DNA of 53,115 nucleotides, from the NCBI GenBank assembly GCA_964345215.1, contig CAYFQH010000008.1, positions 1-53,115 on the forward strand, in the 5' to 3' direction. The stretch's first letter is position 1. Each line of letters begins with the position of its first letter. Below the pieces are notes generated by a model. It ran no database searches. It was not told the origin of the DNA and saw only the letters and a program-made list of their open reading frames with translations. This document shows positions 8,278-15,951 of this stretch, piece after piece. Source of the DNA: CAYFQH01 sp964345215 (GTDB lineage Bacteria > Bacillota > Clostridia > Christensenellales > Aristaeellaceae). Both the position numbers and the translations under genes were made by a program.

Positions 8278-8925
8278 TTAAGCCATGGCTTTTGCAACGT
8301 CTTCCCAGTCAACCATTGCCAAGGCACTGGTGGGGCAGCCCGCAACACAGGCACCGCAGTTAATGCACTTGCTGGATTTGCCTGTGATGGGATTAATTCT
8401 TGGAATATCCCAAGGGCAGGCTTGGATACAAGCACCGCAGCCAATACATACCTCCTGGTCAATCACCCTGGCGCCGTTTTTCTCATTCACGCTAATGGCC
8501 TTTACCGGGCAGATGGTTAAGCAGGGGGCATCCTTACATTGGCGGCAGGTTTCAGCATCAAACTGCCAGTGCCCAAAAATTCCCTCTCCATGCTGGTAAT
8601 CATCATTTGCACCCTTTTCACCATAACTCATGTTGTCCCGTACACGGATCCGGGCTACATAGGGCTGAACTCTTTTTTCGTTTACTAATGTGCAGTTTGC
8701 CTCGCAGCGCTGGCAGGCTGTACATTTTGCCCTGTTAAACACCAGCAGTTTTTCAGGCAAGGGTAAAACATCCACCAGGCCTGCATCGGCTTGGCCCTGG
8801 GTTACCCCCAGCAAAGACAGCAGGCTGCTGGAGAGCGCTACCCCTGTAAGCCCTTTACCGGTCATTTGCACGAATTGCCGCCGTGTATACTCACGGCTAA
8901 ATAATCCTTTTTTTCCTTCAGACAT
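8278..8925 (-). CDS. Tat-exported polyferredoxin with four [4Fe-4S] sites (YdhY/YdhX/HybA type)
   Basis: 215-aa iron-sulfur protein. Residues 1-45 form a twin-arginine signal (TRRQFVQM, then the hydrophobic stretch GVALSSSLLSLLG). The ATG at 8925 is chosen because AAGGAGG lies 8 nt upstream and this start places the RR motif normally; a longer in-frame reading would begin with an unrelated hydrophobic stretch. Four cysteine clusters follow: CTACQRCEANC, CRQCKDAPCLTICP, CIGCGACIQACP and CINCGACVAGCP, 16 cysteines in the pattern of DmsB/HybA-like electron-transfer subunits. It probably accepts electrons from the AOR-like enzyme encoded next. The Tat signal means export in folded form, perhaps carrying the signal-less oxidoreductase along. 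Confidence 0.88.
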   Translation of the reverse strand: MSEGKKGLFSREYTRRQFVQMTGKGLTGVALSSSLLSLLGVTQGQADAGLVDVLPLPEKLLVFNRAKCTACQRCEANCTLVNEKRVQPYVARIRVRDNMSYGEKGANDDYQHGEGIFGHWQFDAETCRQCKDAPCLTICPVKAISVNEKNGARVIDQEVCIGCGACIQACPWDIPRINPITGKSSKCINCGACVAGCPTSALAMVDWEDVAKAMA

Positions 8926-9128
8926 GCACTTTTCCTCCTTTTGATTACTCACTTGATAACATAACAAAAGCCGGCAAACCAAATATACGATCAACAGTAC
9001 CCACAACATACGTGTTCATCCTAAAGGCTTGCAGGCTCCTTTGCACACTGGCTGGCACAGGAATTGCTCCCTGTACCTATCGGTCTGGATGGCCGCTGGG
9101 GTCACACAAACTCGGAGTTACATTATTG
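8926..9128 (-). promoter_or_regulatory. Long, probably structured 5' leader of the AOR cluster (candidate riboswitch)
   Basis: About 200 nt of untranslated leader between the promoter and the ferredoxin ATG, more GC-rich than neighbouring spacers. Visible stems on the minus strand include an 8-bp hairpin GGTACAGG/CCTGTGCC at about 9082-9059 and AAAGG/CCTTT near 9041-9023. A long leader before a W/Mo-pterin enzyme operon is suggestive of a cofactor-sensing (Moco/Tuco) RNA, but I could not confirm the family consensus by eye. Confidence 0.35.
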
Positions 9129-9135
9129 CATGAAT

Positions 9136-9164
9136 AGAATAGCACAACTTTATCATTATTGCAA
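9136..9164 (-). promoter_or_regulatory. Promoter of the AOR cluster
   Basis: On the minus strand TTGCAA (9164-9159), 17-bp spacer, TATTCT (9141-9136). Transcription would start near 9128, leaving a leader of about 200 nt. Confidence 0.55.
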
Positions 9165-9219
9165 TATTTTTAACAATTTCTTTTCTGTAAAAGCGCTCCC
9201 CTCTTTCCCCCGCCCTTCG

Positions 9220-9248
9220 TTGCTCCATCGGCTATTTCATGCTATAAT
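9220..9248 (+). promoter_or_regulatory. Promoter of the ecfA1-ecfA2-ecfT-truA operon
   Basis: TTGCTC at 9220-9225 and TATAAT at 9243-9248, 17-bp spacer, 47 bp before the ecfA1 ATG. The -35 box is imperfect. Confidence 0.55.
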
Positions 9249-9295
9249 AATCGGTGCCCTTTTAACCTTAGTATTTTCCAAAAGGAGTAGCTTTC

Positions 9296-10138
9296 ATGAG
9301 CCATATCGATCCAATTTCAGTTGAGAACGTTTCCTATGTATATGATGAAGATGAGCCGGAAGCCCTTTCAAATGTATCCCTTCAAATCAAAAAAGGGGAG
9401 TTTGTTGCCATTTTGGGTCACAACGGCTGCGGCAAAAGTACCCTGGCCAAACTGCTTAATGCTTTATACCTGCCTGCCCAAGGGCGGGTGGTGGTTTTAG
9501 GCATGGATACAAATGAAATAGAAGACCCTTGGACCCTGCGCCAGCATGTAGGTATGGTTTTTCAAAACCCCGACAATCAAATTGTTGCTACCAGCGTAGA
9601 AGAGGATGTGGCCTTTGGCCTTGAAAACATTGGCTTGCCTACAGAAGAAATGCTCCCCCGAATTAAAAAAGCCCTGCACAATGTACAAATGGAGGGATTT
9701 ACCAAAAGTGCCCCTCACCTTTTATCCGGCGGGCAAAAGCAGCGGGTGGCCATTGCAGGCATTTTGGCTATGGAACCTGCTATTATGGTGTTGGATGAAG
9801 CCACCTCCATGCTGGACCCTACCGGGCGCAAAGAAGTTTTTCAAACGGTAAAAAGGCTAAACCAGGAACAGGGCATTACCGTGGTATGGATTACCCACTT
9901 TATGGAAGAGGCGGCCCAGGCGGACCGGGTAGTGGTCATGTCTGAAGGGAAGGTTGTATTGTCTGACACCCCCAAGGCCGTATTTTCTAATACTGAGCAG
10001 ATTAAGGCCCTCGGCTTGGACCTGCCCCCCATGACCCTGCTTTCAAAAAAACTAATTGACATGGGTTTTCCTATCAAAAAAGATGTTCTTACAGTGGATG
10101 AAATGGTAAGGGAGTTGACAAAGCTTAATGTACATTGA
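9296..10138 (+). CDS. ecfA1: ECF transporter ATPase EcfA1
   Basis: 280-aa ATP-binding subunit of the energy-coupling factor module that powers vitamin and metal importers by associating with various S components. Walker A GHNGCGKSTLAKLL, Q-loop VFQNPDNQIV, ABC signature LSGGQKQRVAIAG and Walker B IMVLDEATSMLDP are intact. AAAGGAG precedes the ATG. It overlaps ecfA2 by 11 bp, and the ecfA1-ecfA2-ecfT-truA order is the classic Firmicute arrangement. No S component is encoded in the window, so the vitamin served is unknown. Confidence 0.95.
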   Translation: MSHIDPISVENVSYVYDEDEPEALSNVSLQIKKGEFVAILGHNGCGKSTLAKLLNALYLPAQGRVVVLGMDTNEIEDPWTLRQHVGMVFQNPDNQIVATSVEEDVAFGLENIGLPTEEMLPRIKKALHNVQMEGFTKSAPHLLSGGQKQRVAIAGILAMEPAIMVLDEATSMLDPTGRKEVFQTVKRLNQEQGITVVWITHFMEEAAQADRVVVMSEGKVVLSDTPKAVFSNTEQIKALGLDLPPMTLLSKKLIDMGFPIKKDVLTVDEMVRELTKLNVH

Positions 10139-11003
10139 AGTAAATCACCTCAGCCACACCTATAGCCCTGGCAGCCCTTTTCAAGCCACAGCCATTGACG
10201 ACATTTCCCTCACCATTCAATCGGGTGAATTCATTGGCTTAATTGGCCATACCGGCTCGGGTAAGTCTACCTTAATACAGCATTTTAATGCCCTGCTGGC
10301 CCCTACCAGCGGCAAAATATTAATTGACGGGGTTGACCTTTTCAACCCCGACACTTCTAAAAAAGCCATCCGCCAGCAAATTGGCTTGGTATTTCAATAC
10401 CCGGAACATCAGTTGTTTGAAGAAACTGTTGAAAAGGATATTGCCTTTGGCCCTAAAAACCTGGGCTTATCAAAAGAAGAGATTGACAAACGGGTGAAAA
10501 AAGCCTTTGGGCAGGTGGGGCTAAGTTACGATGAGTATGCCCAGCGCTCTCCCTTTGAACTGTCCGGCGGGCAAATGCGCCGGGTGGCCATTGCCGGGGT
10601 GCTGGCCATGGAGCCCAAGGTGCTCATTTTAGACGAGCCCACAGCAGGGCTGGACCCGTCCGGGCGGGATGAAATACTGCTGATGATTAAAGCCCTCCAC
10701 GCCCAGGGCGATTTAACGGTTATTATGGTAAGCCATAGCATGGACGATATTGCCCAGCTGGCCACCCGCATCTTGGTGATGAGCCAGGGTAAGCTGGTTG
10801 CCGACGGAAGCCCCAAGGAGATTTTTTCCAAAAAAACCTTTATGGAATCCATTGGTCTGGGGGTGCCCCAGGCCACCCAGCTGGCCCATGCCTTGGCTTA
10901 CGCCGGGTGGGCCATTCCGACCGATGTATATTCTATTGACGAGATGGCTGAACTAATCAGCGGGTGCCTAAAGGACTCCAAAGGAGGCCATCATGCTAAA
11001 TAA
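10128..11003 (+). CDS. ecfA2: ECF transporter ATPase EcfA2
   Basis: 291-aa second ATPase of the ECF module, pairing with EcfA1. Walker A GHTGSGKSTLIQHF, Q-loop VFQYPEHQLFEETV, signature LSGGQMRRVAIAG and Walker B VLILDEPTAGLDPSGRDE are all present. Its start lies inside the end of ecfA1 and its end inside the start of ecfT (11-bp overlap each), so the three are translationally coupled and made in fixed ratio. Confidence 0.95.
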   Translation: MYIEVNHLSHTYSPGSPFQATAIDDISLTIQSGEFIGLIGHTGSGKSTLIQHFNALLAPTSGKILIDGVDLFNPDTSKKAIRQQIGLVFQYPEHQLFEETVEKDIAFGPKNLGLSKEEIDKRVKKAFGQVGLSYDEYAQRSPFELSGGQMRRVAIAGVLAMEPKVLILDEPTAGLDPSGRDEILLMIKALHAQGDLTVIMVSHSMDDIAQLATRILVMSQGKLVADGSPKEIFSKKTFMESIGLGVPQATQLAHALAYAGWAIPTDVYSIDEMAELISGCLKDSKGGHHAK

Positions 11004-11796
11004 TATTACCTTAGGCCAGTATTATCCGGGAGATAGCCCCGTACACCGTTTGGACCCCCGAATGAAAATTGTTCTGACCATTTTATTTATGGTTATGGTC
11101 TTTCTGGTTCCTTCTCCTTTAGGTTATATTGTTCCCCTGGCTTATATTACCCTGGTGATTTACCTGTCGCAAATTCCTTTAACAACCATGTTAAAAGGCT
11201 TAAAGTCCCTGCGGTTTATCTTGATTTTAACCTTTTTGCTCAACCTGTTTTTTTCGGCGGGAGAAACGGTTTTATTTAAACTTTGGTTTCTCACCTTCAC
11301 AAAGGAAGGGCTTATCAATGCCACCCACTTTTCCCTGCGGCTGATTTTTCTTTTGGTGGGCACCAGCTTGCTTACCCTCAGCACCTCCCCTGTTGCCCTG
11401 ACCGACGGCATCGAATTGCTTTTATCCCCCCTTCGGGTCATTCGTTTTCCGGCTCATGAGCTGGCCATGATGATGACCATCGCCCTTCGCTTTATCCCCG
11501 ATTTGATCGACGAGGCCAATAAAATTATGAAGGCCCAAATGGCAAGGGGAGCAGATTTTGAATCAGGCAACTTGATCGCCCGGGCCAAGGCCATGATTCC
11601 CCTGCTTGTACCCCTGTTTGTAAGCGCTTTTAGAAGGGCGGGAGATCTATCCATGGCCATGGAGGCTCGCTGCTACCATGGGGGCGAAAACCGTACACGC
11701 CTTAGGGTACTAAAGATTGCTCCCGGCGACATCATTGCTCTTTTTATATCCCTGGCCTTTTTAGCCGCTGTAATTATTGGAAGGCAACTGATATAA
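10993..11796 (+). CDS. ecfT: ECF transporter transmembrane coupling protein EcfT
   Basis: 267-aa membrane protein with about five helices that links the ATPases to exchangeable S components. The two coupling-helix motifs are visible: AQMARGADF and the second as MEARCYHGG. The start is preceded by AAGGAGG within the end of ecfA2. truA begins one base after the stop. Confidence 0.93.
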   Translation: MLNNITLGQYYPGDSPVHRLDPRMKIVLTILFMVMVFLVPSPLGYIVPLAYITLVIYLSQIPLTTMLKGLKSLRFILILTFLLNLFFSAGETVLFKLWFLTFTKEGLINATHFSLRLIFLLVGTSLLTLSTSPVALTDGIELLLSPLRVIRFPAHELAMMMTIALRFIPDLIDEANKIMKAQMARGADFESGNLIARAKAMIPLLVPLFVSAFRRAGDLSMAMEARCYHGGENRTRLRVLKIAPGDIIALFISLAFLAAVIIGRQLI

Positions 11797-11797
11797 T

Positions 11798-12625
11798 ATG
11801 CAAAAAGCCTTTAGACGTATTCTGCTTAGCATCAGCTACGACGGCAGTCATTACTCAGGCTGGCAAAGGCAGCAAAACGCCCCCAGCATCCAGGAAGAAA
11901 TTGAAAAAGCCCTTCACCGTGCCTTAGGTACGCCTACCACCCTATATGGCGCCAGCCGCACAGATAAAGGGGTTCACGCCCTGGCCCAGGCTGCTCATTT
12001 CAACAGCCAGTCAACCATCCCCGGCGAAAAATTCGCCTTTATATTAAACCCTCTTTTGCCAAGGGATATTCGCATCAGTCAATCGGAGGAAATTTCTCCC
12101 GGGGCCCATGCCCGGTATTCTGCCTGCGGCAAAACCTATACCTACCGTATTTATAACCATCCCCATGCCCCGGGGGTTTTTAACCAGTATTATGCCCACA
12201 TCCCTGTAAAGATAGACCTTGATAAAGTGAAGCAGGCTTTGCCCGATTTAATCGGTACCCACGATTTTTTTGCCTTTTCTGCCACAGGGGCTGTAAACCG
12301 CACCACCATCCGCCATATTTATGCTATTGCCGCTAAACAGCAAGGTCACGAGATTGTATTCACCATTGATGGCAATGCCTTTTTGTACAATATGGTGCGT
12401 ATTATTGCCGGCAGCCTGGTTGAAATTGGCCAGGGGCGCCTGCCAAGGGAAAACTTGCTGAAGGCTATTCAAACAAAAAACCGTTTGCTTTTGGGACCTA
12501 CGGCCCCGGCAAAGGGCCTTGAACTGACCCGGGTTTATTATCCCTGGCATCAAGACATCCCCTTTACCCCCATTCCCAAAAAACTGGTTATCCAAAGCCC
12601 CAAGGGCCTTGAAACTTATTTATAG
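11798..12625 (+). CDS. truA: tRNA pseudouridine synthase A
   Basis: 275-aa cytoplasmic enzyme that isomerises uridines 38-40 in the anticodon arm of tRNAs. The catalytic-aspartate motif GASRTDKGVHALAQ and the C-terminal FLYNMVRIIAGSLVEIG are intact. It follows ecfT by one base, a conserved order in Firmicutes, where rplM-rpsI normally come next; here an mreB-like gene follows instead, 52 bp downstream. Confidence 0.95.
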   Translation: MQKAFRRILLSISYDGSHYSGWQRQQNAPSIQEEIEKALHRALGTPTTLYGASRTDKGVHALAQAAHFNSQSTIPGEKFAFILNPLLPRDIRISQSEEISPGAHARYSACGKTYTYRIYNHPHAPGVFNQYYAHIPVKIDLDKVKQALPDLIGTHDFFAFSATGAVNRTTIRHIYAIAAKQQGHEIVFTIDGNAFLYNMVRIIAGSLVEIGQGRLPRENLLKAIQTKNRLLLGPTAPAKGLELTRVYYPWHQDIPFTPIPKKLVIQSPKGLETYL

Positions 12626-12677
12626 ATTGATCGCTTACATACGCCTGCTTTAAGGCAGCAATAAAGGAGATTGAAAA

Positions 12678-13703
12678 ATGGCCTCATACAGTGATATTGC
12701 CATTGATCTTGGCACTAGCCAAATTTTTATTTATATGAAAGGAAAGGGCATTGTTTTACGCGAACCCGCTGTTGTGGCTGTTGACAGGGCCAACCATAAC
12801 ATTTTGGCCATTGGGGAAGAAGCCCAAAAGATGATTGGCCGTACCCCCAGCAGCATTTTGGCCGTACGCCCCCTGCGCGACGGCAGCATAAACGACTTTG
12901 AGTTAACCAGCACCATGCTGCGCTACTTTGTATCCAAGGTGGTGGGCAAGCGGTTTTTTTCCCGGCCGAAGGCCATTATTGTGCCCCCCACCGGGGTTAA
13001 CGCCATGGAAAAGCGCTCCATCGTCAGCGCCATGTTTGATGCAGGTATGCGCCGCACCCAGATGGTAGAAAAGCCTATTGCCGCAGCCCTCGGGGCCGGT
13101 GTAGAGCTGACTTCGGCCTACGGCACCATGGTGATTGATATTTCTGCCGGGGTGTCGGACATTGCGGTTTTATCCTTGGGCAAAGTTGTGCTAGGGGATG
13201 TAAGCAAGGTGGGCGGCGATCAGTTTGACGATGCCCTCATTCGCCTTTTACGTAAAAAGCACAATCTGCTCATTGGCGAGCGGACGGCAGAAGAACTAAA
13301 AATTACCATTGGCTCCGTTTTGCCTCGGGCGGAGCAGCTTTCCATGGATGTAACAGGACGAAACCTGTTAACGGGGCTACCCAAAACCATGCGCATCACC
13401 TCTGATGAACTGACCGAATCCTTCGATGAGCCTCTTCAGGCCTTAATTGAAAGCATTCACGGTATTTTAGAGCATACCCCCGCCGAGCTGGCCGCCGATA
13501 TTTTTGAATACGGCATTATGCTTACTGGCGGCGGCGCCGCCTTAAGCGGCCTGCCCGAGGCCATTTCCGCTGCCCTGCAAATACCCTGCGACGTAGCCGA
13601 CGACCCCCAAACCTGCGTTGTTTTAGGGGCCGGACAAATACTGGAAAACCCACAAACCCTGCGAGATTATTTAGACATCAACCGGCGTAAGCTTTTACAA
13701 TAG
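12678..13703 (+). CDS. Divergent MreB/Mbl-like actin homologue
   Basis: 341-aa actin-fold protein of the MreB/Mbl family, which organises cell-wall synthesis as membrane-bound filaments. Family regions: DLGTSQIFIYMKGKGIVL at the N-terminus (phosphate 1), VEKPIAAALGAG (including Glu131) and LTGGGAALSGLPE (adenosine site). The phosphate-2 loop, normally DIGGGT, reads DISAGVS from Asp154, so nucleotide handling may be altered. No mreC or mreD neighbours; it sits alone after truA with RBS AAAGGAG. It could be a second, specialised MreB paralogue (Mbl or MreBH type); the exact class cannot be fixed by eye. Confidence 0.85.
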   Translation: MASYSDIAIDLGTSQIFIYMKGKGIVLREPAVVAVDRANHNILAIGEEAQKMIGRTPSSILAVRPLRDGSINDFELTSTMLRYFVSKVVGKRFFSRPKAIIVPPTGVNAMEKRSIVSAMFDAGMRRTQMVEKPIAAALGAGVELTSAYGTMVIDISAGVSDIAVLSLGKVVLGDVSKVGGDQFDDALIRLLRKKHNLLIGERTAEELKITIGSVLPRAEQLSMDVTGRNLLTGLPKTMRITSDELTESFDEPLQALIESIHGILEHTPAELAADIFEYGIMLTGGGAALSGLPEAISAALQIPCDVADDPQTCVVLGAGQILENPQTLRDYLDINRRKLLQ

Positions 13704-13720
13704 AAAATACCTTAATAACT

Positions 13721-13755
13721 AAAAGCGCTTGAATTTTGACTCAAGCGCTTTTTGG
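13721..13755 (+). terminator. Terminator after the mreB-like gene
   Basis: Perfect stem AAAAGCGCTTGA/TCAAGCGCTTTT with loop ATTTTGAC, ending in a T run, 18 bp after the stop codon. The symmetrical A/T flanks allow use from both sides. Confidence 0.85.
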
Positions 13756-13769
13756 TAAAGAAAATGTCC

Positions 13770-13884
13770 CGCAAAGGGAGGGCTGATAAAAGGGTAAGGG
13801 CTTTTTACAAAAACAAGGAAAACCACAGGCATCCCTTGCTGTTTGAAGGATTTTGACGATGCTTTGCGTAAAAAGAACTGCCTG
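13770..13884 (+). repeat. Dispersed intergenic repeat family 1, copy 1
   Basis: About 115 bp between two convergent genes. Shares with the copies at 18391 and 39233 the order: purine-rich start (CAAAGGGAGGG), AAGGG plus T run, A-rich centre, CAGGMATC, CTGTTTGAAGGATTTTGACGATG, then TTRCGNAAAAA. No open reading frame is conserved. Confidence 0.6.
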
Positions 13885-13944
13885 CCTATTGGACCCAACT
13901 TGCAGGGTGCTGACTAAAGCATAAAAGAAAGGGGGCTTGCGTAT

Positions 13945-14798
13945 TTATTCCAGCAGCTTGTCAATATTGGCCTTCAGCTCTTCTTGGGAAATGACGCCGA
14001 TTTTTTTGGTCACCACTTCTCCGTCTTTGTTAATAAAGTAGGTTTGAGGAATGGAAACAACGGCATAATTGATAGCCCCTTGCTGGTGTACATCTAAATA
14101 CACGGGGAAAGAGTAGCCGTTCTCTTCAATAAAGGCCTTGGCCTTCTCCGGTGTTTCCCCCGGGCCGCTAAAGGCAGTGGTTAAGTTTACCATCACAAAG
14201 TGAACCTCGTCCTTCATTTCTTTATACAAGGCTTCAAAATAGGGCATTTCAATACGGCAAGGGCCGCACCAGCTGGCCCAGAAGTTGAGCACAATGGGTT
14301 TTCCAAAAAAGTCTGTCAGCTTTGTTTCCTTGCCTTTTAAGTTAAGCATTGTAAACTCTGCCGCTGTAGGCCCTGCTGCCTTGGTTGGGGCCGGCGGTTC
14401 CGTGGCCGCCGTGGTTTCAACAGGCTTTTTAGTTTCGGCTGTTTTTTCTGTTTCGGCGGCCTCCGTGGCTTCAGGTTCTTGAGCCCCTTGGGTTTCTTCC
14501 GCCGGTAAAGCCGTAGGCGATGCGGTTACAATGTCTGATGCGGTTACAATGTCTGNNNNNNNNNNNNNNNNNNNNNNNNNNNNNNNNNNNNNNNNNNNNN
14601 NNNNNNNNNNNNNNNNNNNNNNNNNNNNNNNNNNNNNNNNNNNNNNNNNNNNNNNGATGCGGTTACAATGTCTGATGCGGTTACAATGTCTGTAGGTTTT
14701 TTAGACAGCTGGTTGTATAAAACCACAGCTCCCACCAACAAAAGGGCAATGATAATAATTAAAATAACGGTTCCTACTTGTTTATTGTTTTTTTTCAT
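13945..14798 (-). CDS. Membrane-anchored TlpA/ResA-like thioredoxin, interrupted by an assembly gap
   Basis: Extracytoplasmic thiol-disulfide reductase. The N-terminus (14798, MKKNNKQ) has one membrane anchor (VGTVILIIIIALLLVGAVVL); a long Ala/Glu/Thr/Pro linker follows, then a thioredoxin domain with the active site WASWCGPC and the cis-proline region VSIPQTYFI. The linker holds tandem hexapeptides DIVTAS encoded by 18-bp repeats on both sides of a 100-N gap (14556-14655). With the filler length the two halves are out of frame; a gap of 17+18k bases, which repeat phase demands, puts them back in frame, so this is one gene and not a pseudogene. True length unknown. It lies 31 bp after ccdA, its likely electron donor. 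Confidence 0.85.
14519..14691. repeat. 18-bp tandem repeat (VNTR) containing the scaffold gap
   Basis: Unit GATGCGGTTACAATGTCT: two exact units at 14519-14554 plus one base, then 100 N, then two exact units at 14656-14691. On the minus strand each unit codes for DIVTAS. The identical units on both sides show the gap is an unresolved array of unknown copy number. N count is a placeholder. Confidence 0.92.
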
Positions 14799-14829
14799 CT
14801 CCTGTTTTCTCCTTTATAACTATACTGTT

Positions 14830-15519
14830 TTATACGATTAAGCTGCTTAGCTGCTGCATCCAGCTAAAAAACAAGCCGGACACCATTAAAATACCAATTA
14901 CAATCAGCAATCCCCCTGAAATCCAGCGAATAACCGTATAGTGCCTTTTGATAAACTGAAAGGCACCCTGTAGCCGATCGATTAGCACGGCGCTTAATAC
15001 CAAAGGAATACCCAGCCCCAGGGAGTAAGCCAGCAGCAGCAGCACGCCCTTAGCAGCAGTGCCCGCCTGAGAGGCTTGAACCAGGGCTGTGCCTAAAAAG
15101 GCACCAACGCAAGGGGTCCAGCTAATGGAAAAGACCACGCCGAACAAAAAGGTTTTCGCCGGGCCCATGCCCTGGCTGGGGGTAAAACCAACGGTTTTTT
15201 TGCCCCCTCGGCCTTTAAATAAATATTGAAACAGGCCCAGGTATTGAAGGCCGAAAATGATAACAATAATGCCCAAGACCACATGAATGATTTTTTCGTA
15301 GCGCTTTAAAAACATGCCCAGGCTTTGAACAAAAACCCCTAATAAAATAAAAACCACCGTAAAACCCAGTACAAACATCAAGGCGTTTAGCAGGGTTTTA
15401 CTTTTTTTATCCTCCCCCTGGCCTGCGGCAAAGTATGATAAATATACCGGCAGCATAGGCAGTAAACAAGGGGAAATAAAAGTAATAATCCCTTCTACAA
15501 AGGTCATTAAATATTCCAC
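14830..15519 (-). CDS. ccdA: CcdA/DsbD-type thiol-reductant membrane transporter
   Basis: 229-aa membrane protein with six predicted helices that carries reducing equivalents from cytoplasmic thioredoxin to extracytoplasmic thioredoxin-like proteins. The two redox cysteines lie in the conserved contexts ISPCLLPMLPVYLSY (helix 1) and SWTPCVGAFLG (helix 4). AAAGGAG precedes the ATG. Operon with the anchored thioredoxin gene downstream. Divergent from the feo operon with about 195 bp between. Confidence 0.93.
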   Translation of the reverse strand: MEYLMTFVEGIITFISPCLLPMLPVYLSYFAAGQGEDKKSKTLLNALMFVLGFTVVFILLGVFVQSLGMFLKRYEKIIHVVLGIIVIIFGLQYLGLFQYLFKGRGGKKTVGFTPSQGMGPAKTFLFGVVFSISWTPCVGAFLGTALVQASQAGTAAKGVLLLLAYSLGLGIPLVLSAVLIDRLQGAFQFIKRHYTVIRWISGGLLIVIGILMVSGLFFSWMQQLSSLIV

Positions 15520-15640
15520 GGTAATGCTCCTTTATCTTTTTATAGTATAGATATAAACCTTTTTTCTCCTTTCAAAACAACTTAACTATATCATTTGAAT
15601 ATTTTTCTTACAACTTAGTTTATTTTCTATCAAAACACTA

Positions 15641-15669
15641 TTGACAAAGGAGGGTAGGGGGAGTAAAAT
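15641..15669 (+). promoter_or_regulatory. Promoter of the feo operon
   Basis: TTGACA at 15641-15646 and TAAAAT at 15664-15669, 17-bp spacer, 45 bp before the first feoA ATG. Confidence 0.75.
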
Positions 15670-15676
15670 AACATTG

Positions 15677-15692
15677 GTTAGTTAAGACTAAC
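15677..15692. promoter_or_regulatory. Perfect dyad at the feo transcription start, candidate metalloregulator operator
   Basis: GTTAGT-TAAG-ACTAAC, perfect 6-bp arms, 8 bp downstream of the -10 box and so covering the transcription start. The TTAG/CTAA half-sites recall DtxR/IdeR/MntR-type operators; iron-dependent repression is expected for feo genes. The regulator is not in the window. Confidence 0.5.
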
Positions 15693-15713
15693 ATTTGAAG
15701 GGGGGAAGATTTT

Positions 15714-15932
15714 ATGTATCCGTTAAGTATGGTTAATAATAACTGTTCTGTTCAAATTCATAAAATCAGCGGAAAAGACGAAACCAAGCGCTTTATTGAG
15801 CAGCTGGGCCTTATTCCTGGTGAAAATATTTATATCGTTCATGAGCTTGGCGGCAACCTGATTGTAAATGTAAAAGGCTGCCGGGTAGCCATTAGCAAGG
15901 CCATGGCCAATAAAATTATGGTGCTGGATTAA
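15714..15932 (+). CDS. feoA: FeoA-family protein (first copy)
   Basis: 72-aa SH3-like-fold cytoplasmic protein thought to regulate or assist FeoB in ferrous iron uptake. Family pattern: FIEQLGLIPGENIYIVHELGGNLIVNVKGCRVAISKAMANKIMV. GGGGG-rich purine RBS about 8 nt before the ATG. First of two feoA genes, 19 bp before the second. Confidence 0.88.
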   Translation: MYPLSMVNNNCSVQIHKISGKDETKRFIEQLGLIPGENIYIVHELGGNLIVNVKGCRVAISKAMANKIMVLD

Positions 15933-15951
15933 GCGTAAGGAGGAACAAAAG

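Noticed and set aside
14519..14691. Possible CRISPR-like repeat array at the assembly gap
   Set aside because: Units are directly adjacent without spacers and keep a reading frame; it is a coding minisatellite, and no cas genes occur in the window.
13945..14798. Thioredoxin gene as a frameshifted pseudogene or two separate genes
   Set aside because: The frame difference is caused by the arbitrary 100-N filler; repeat phase predicts a gap length that restores the frame.
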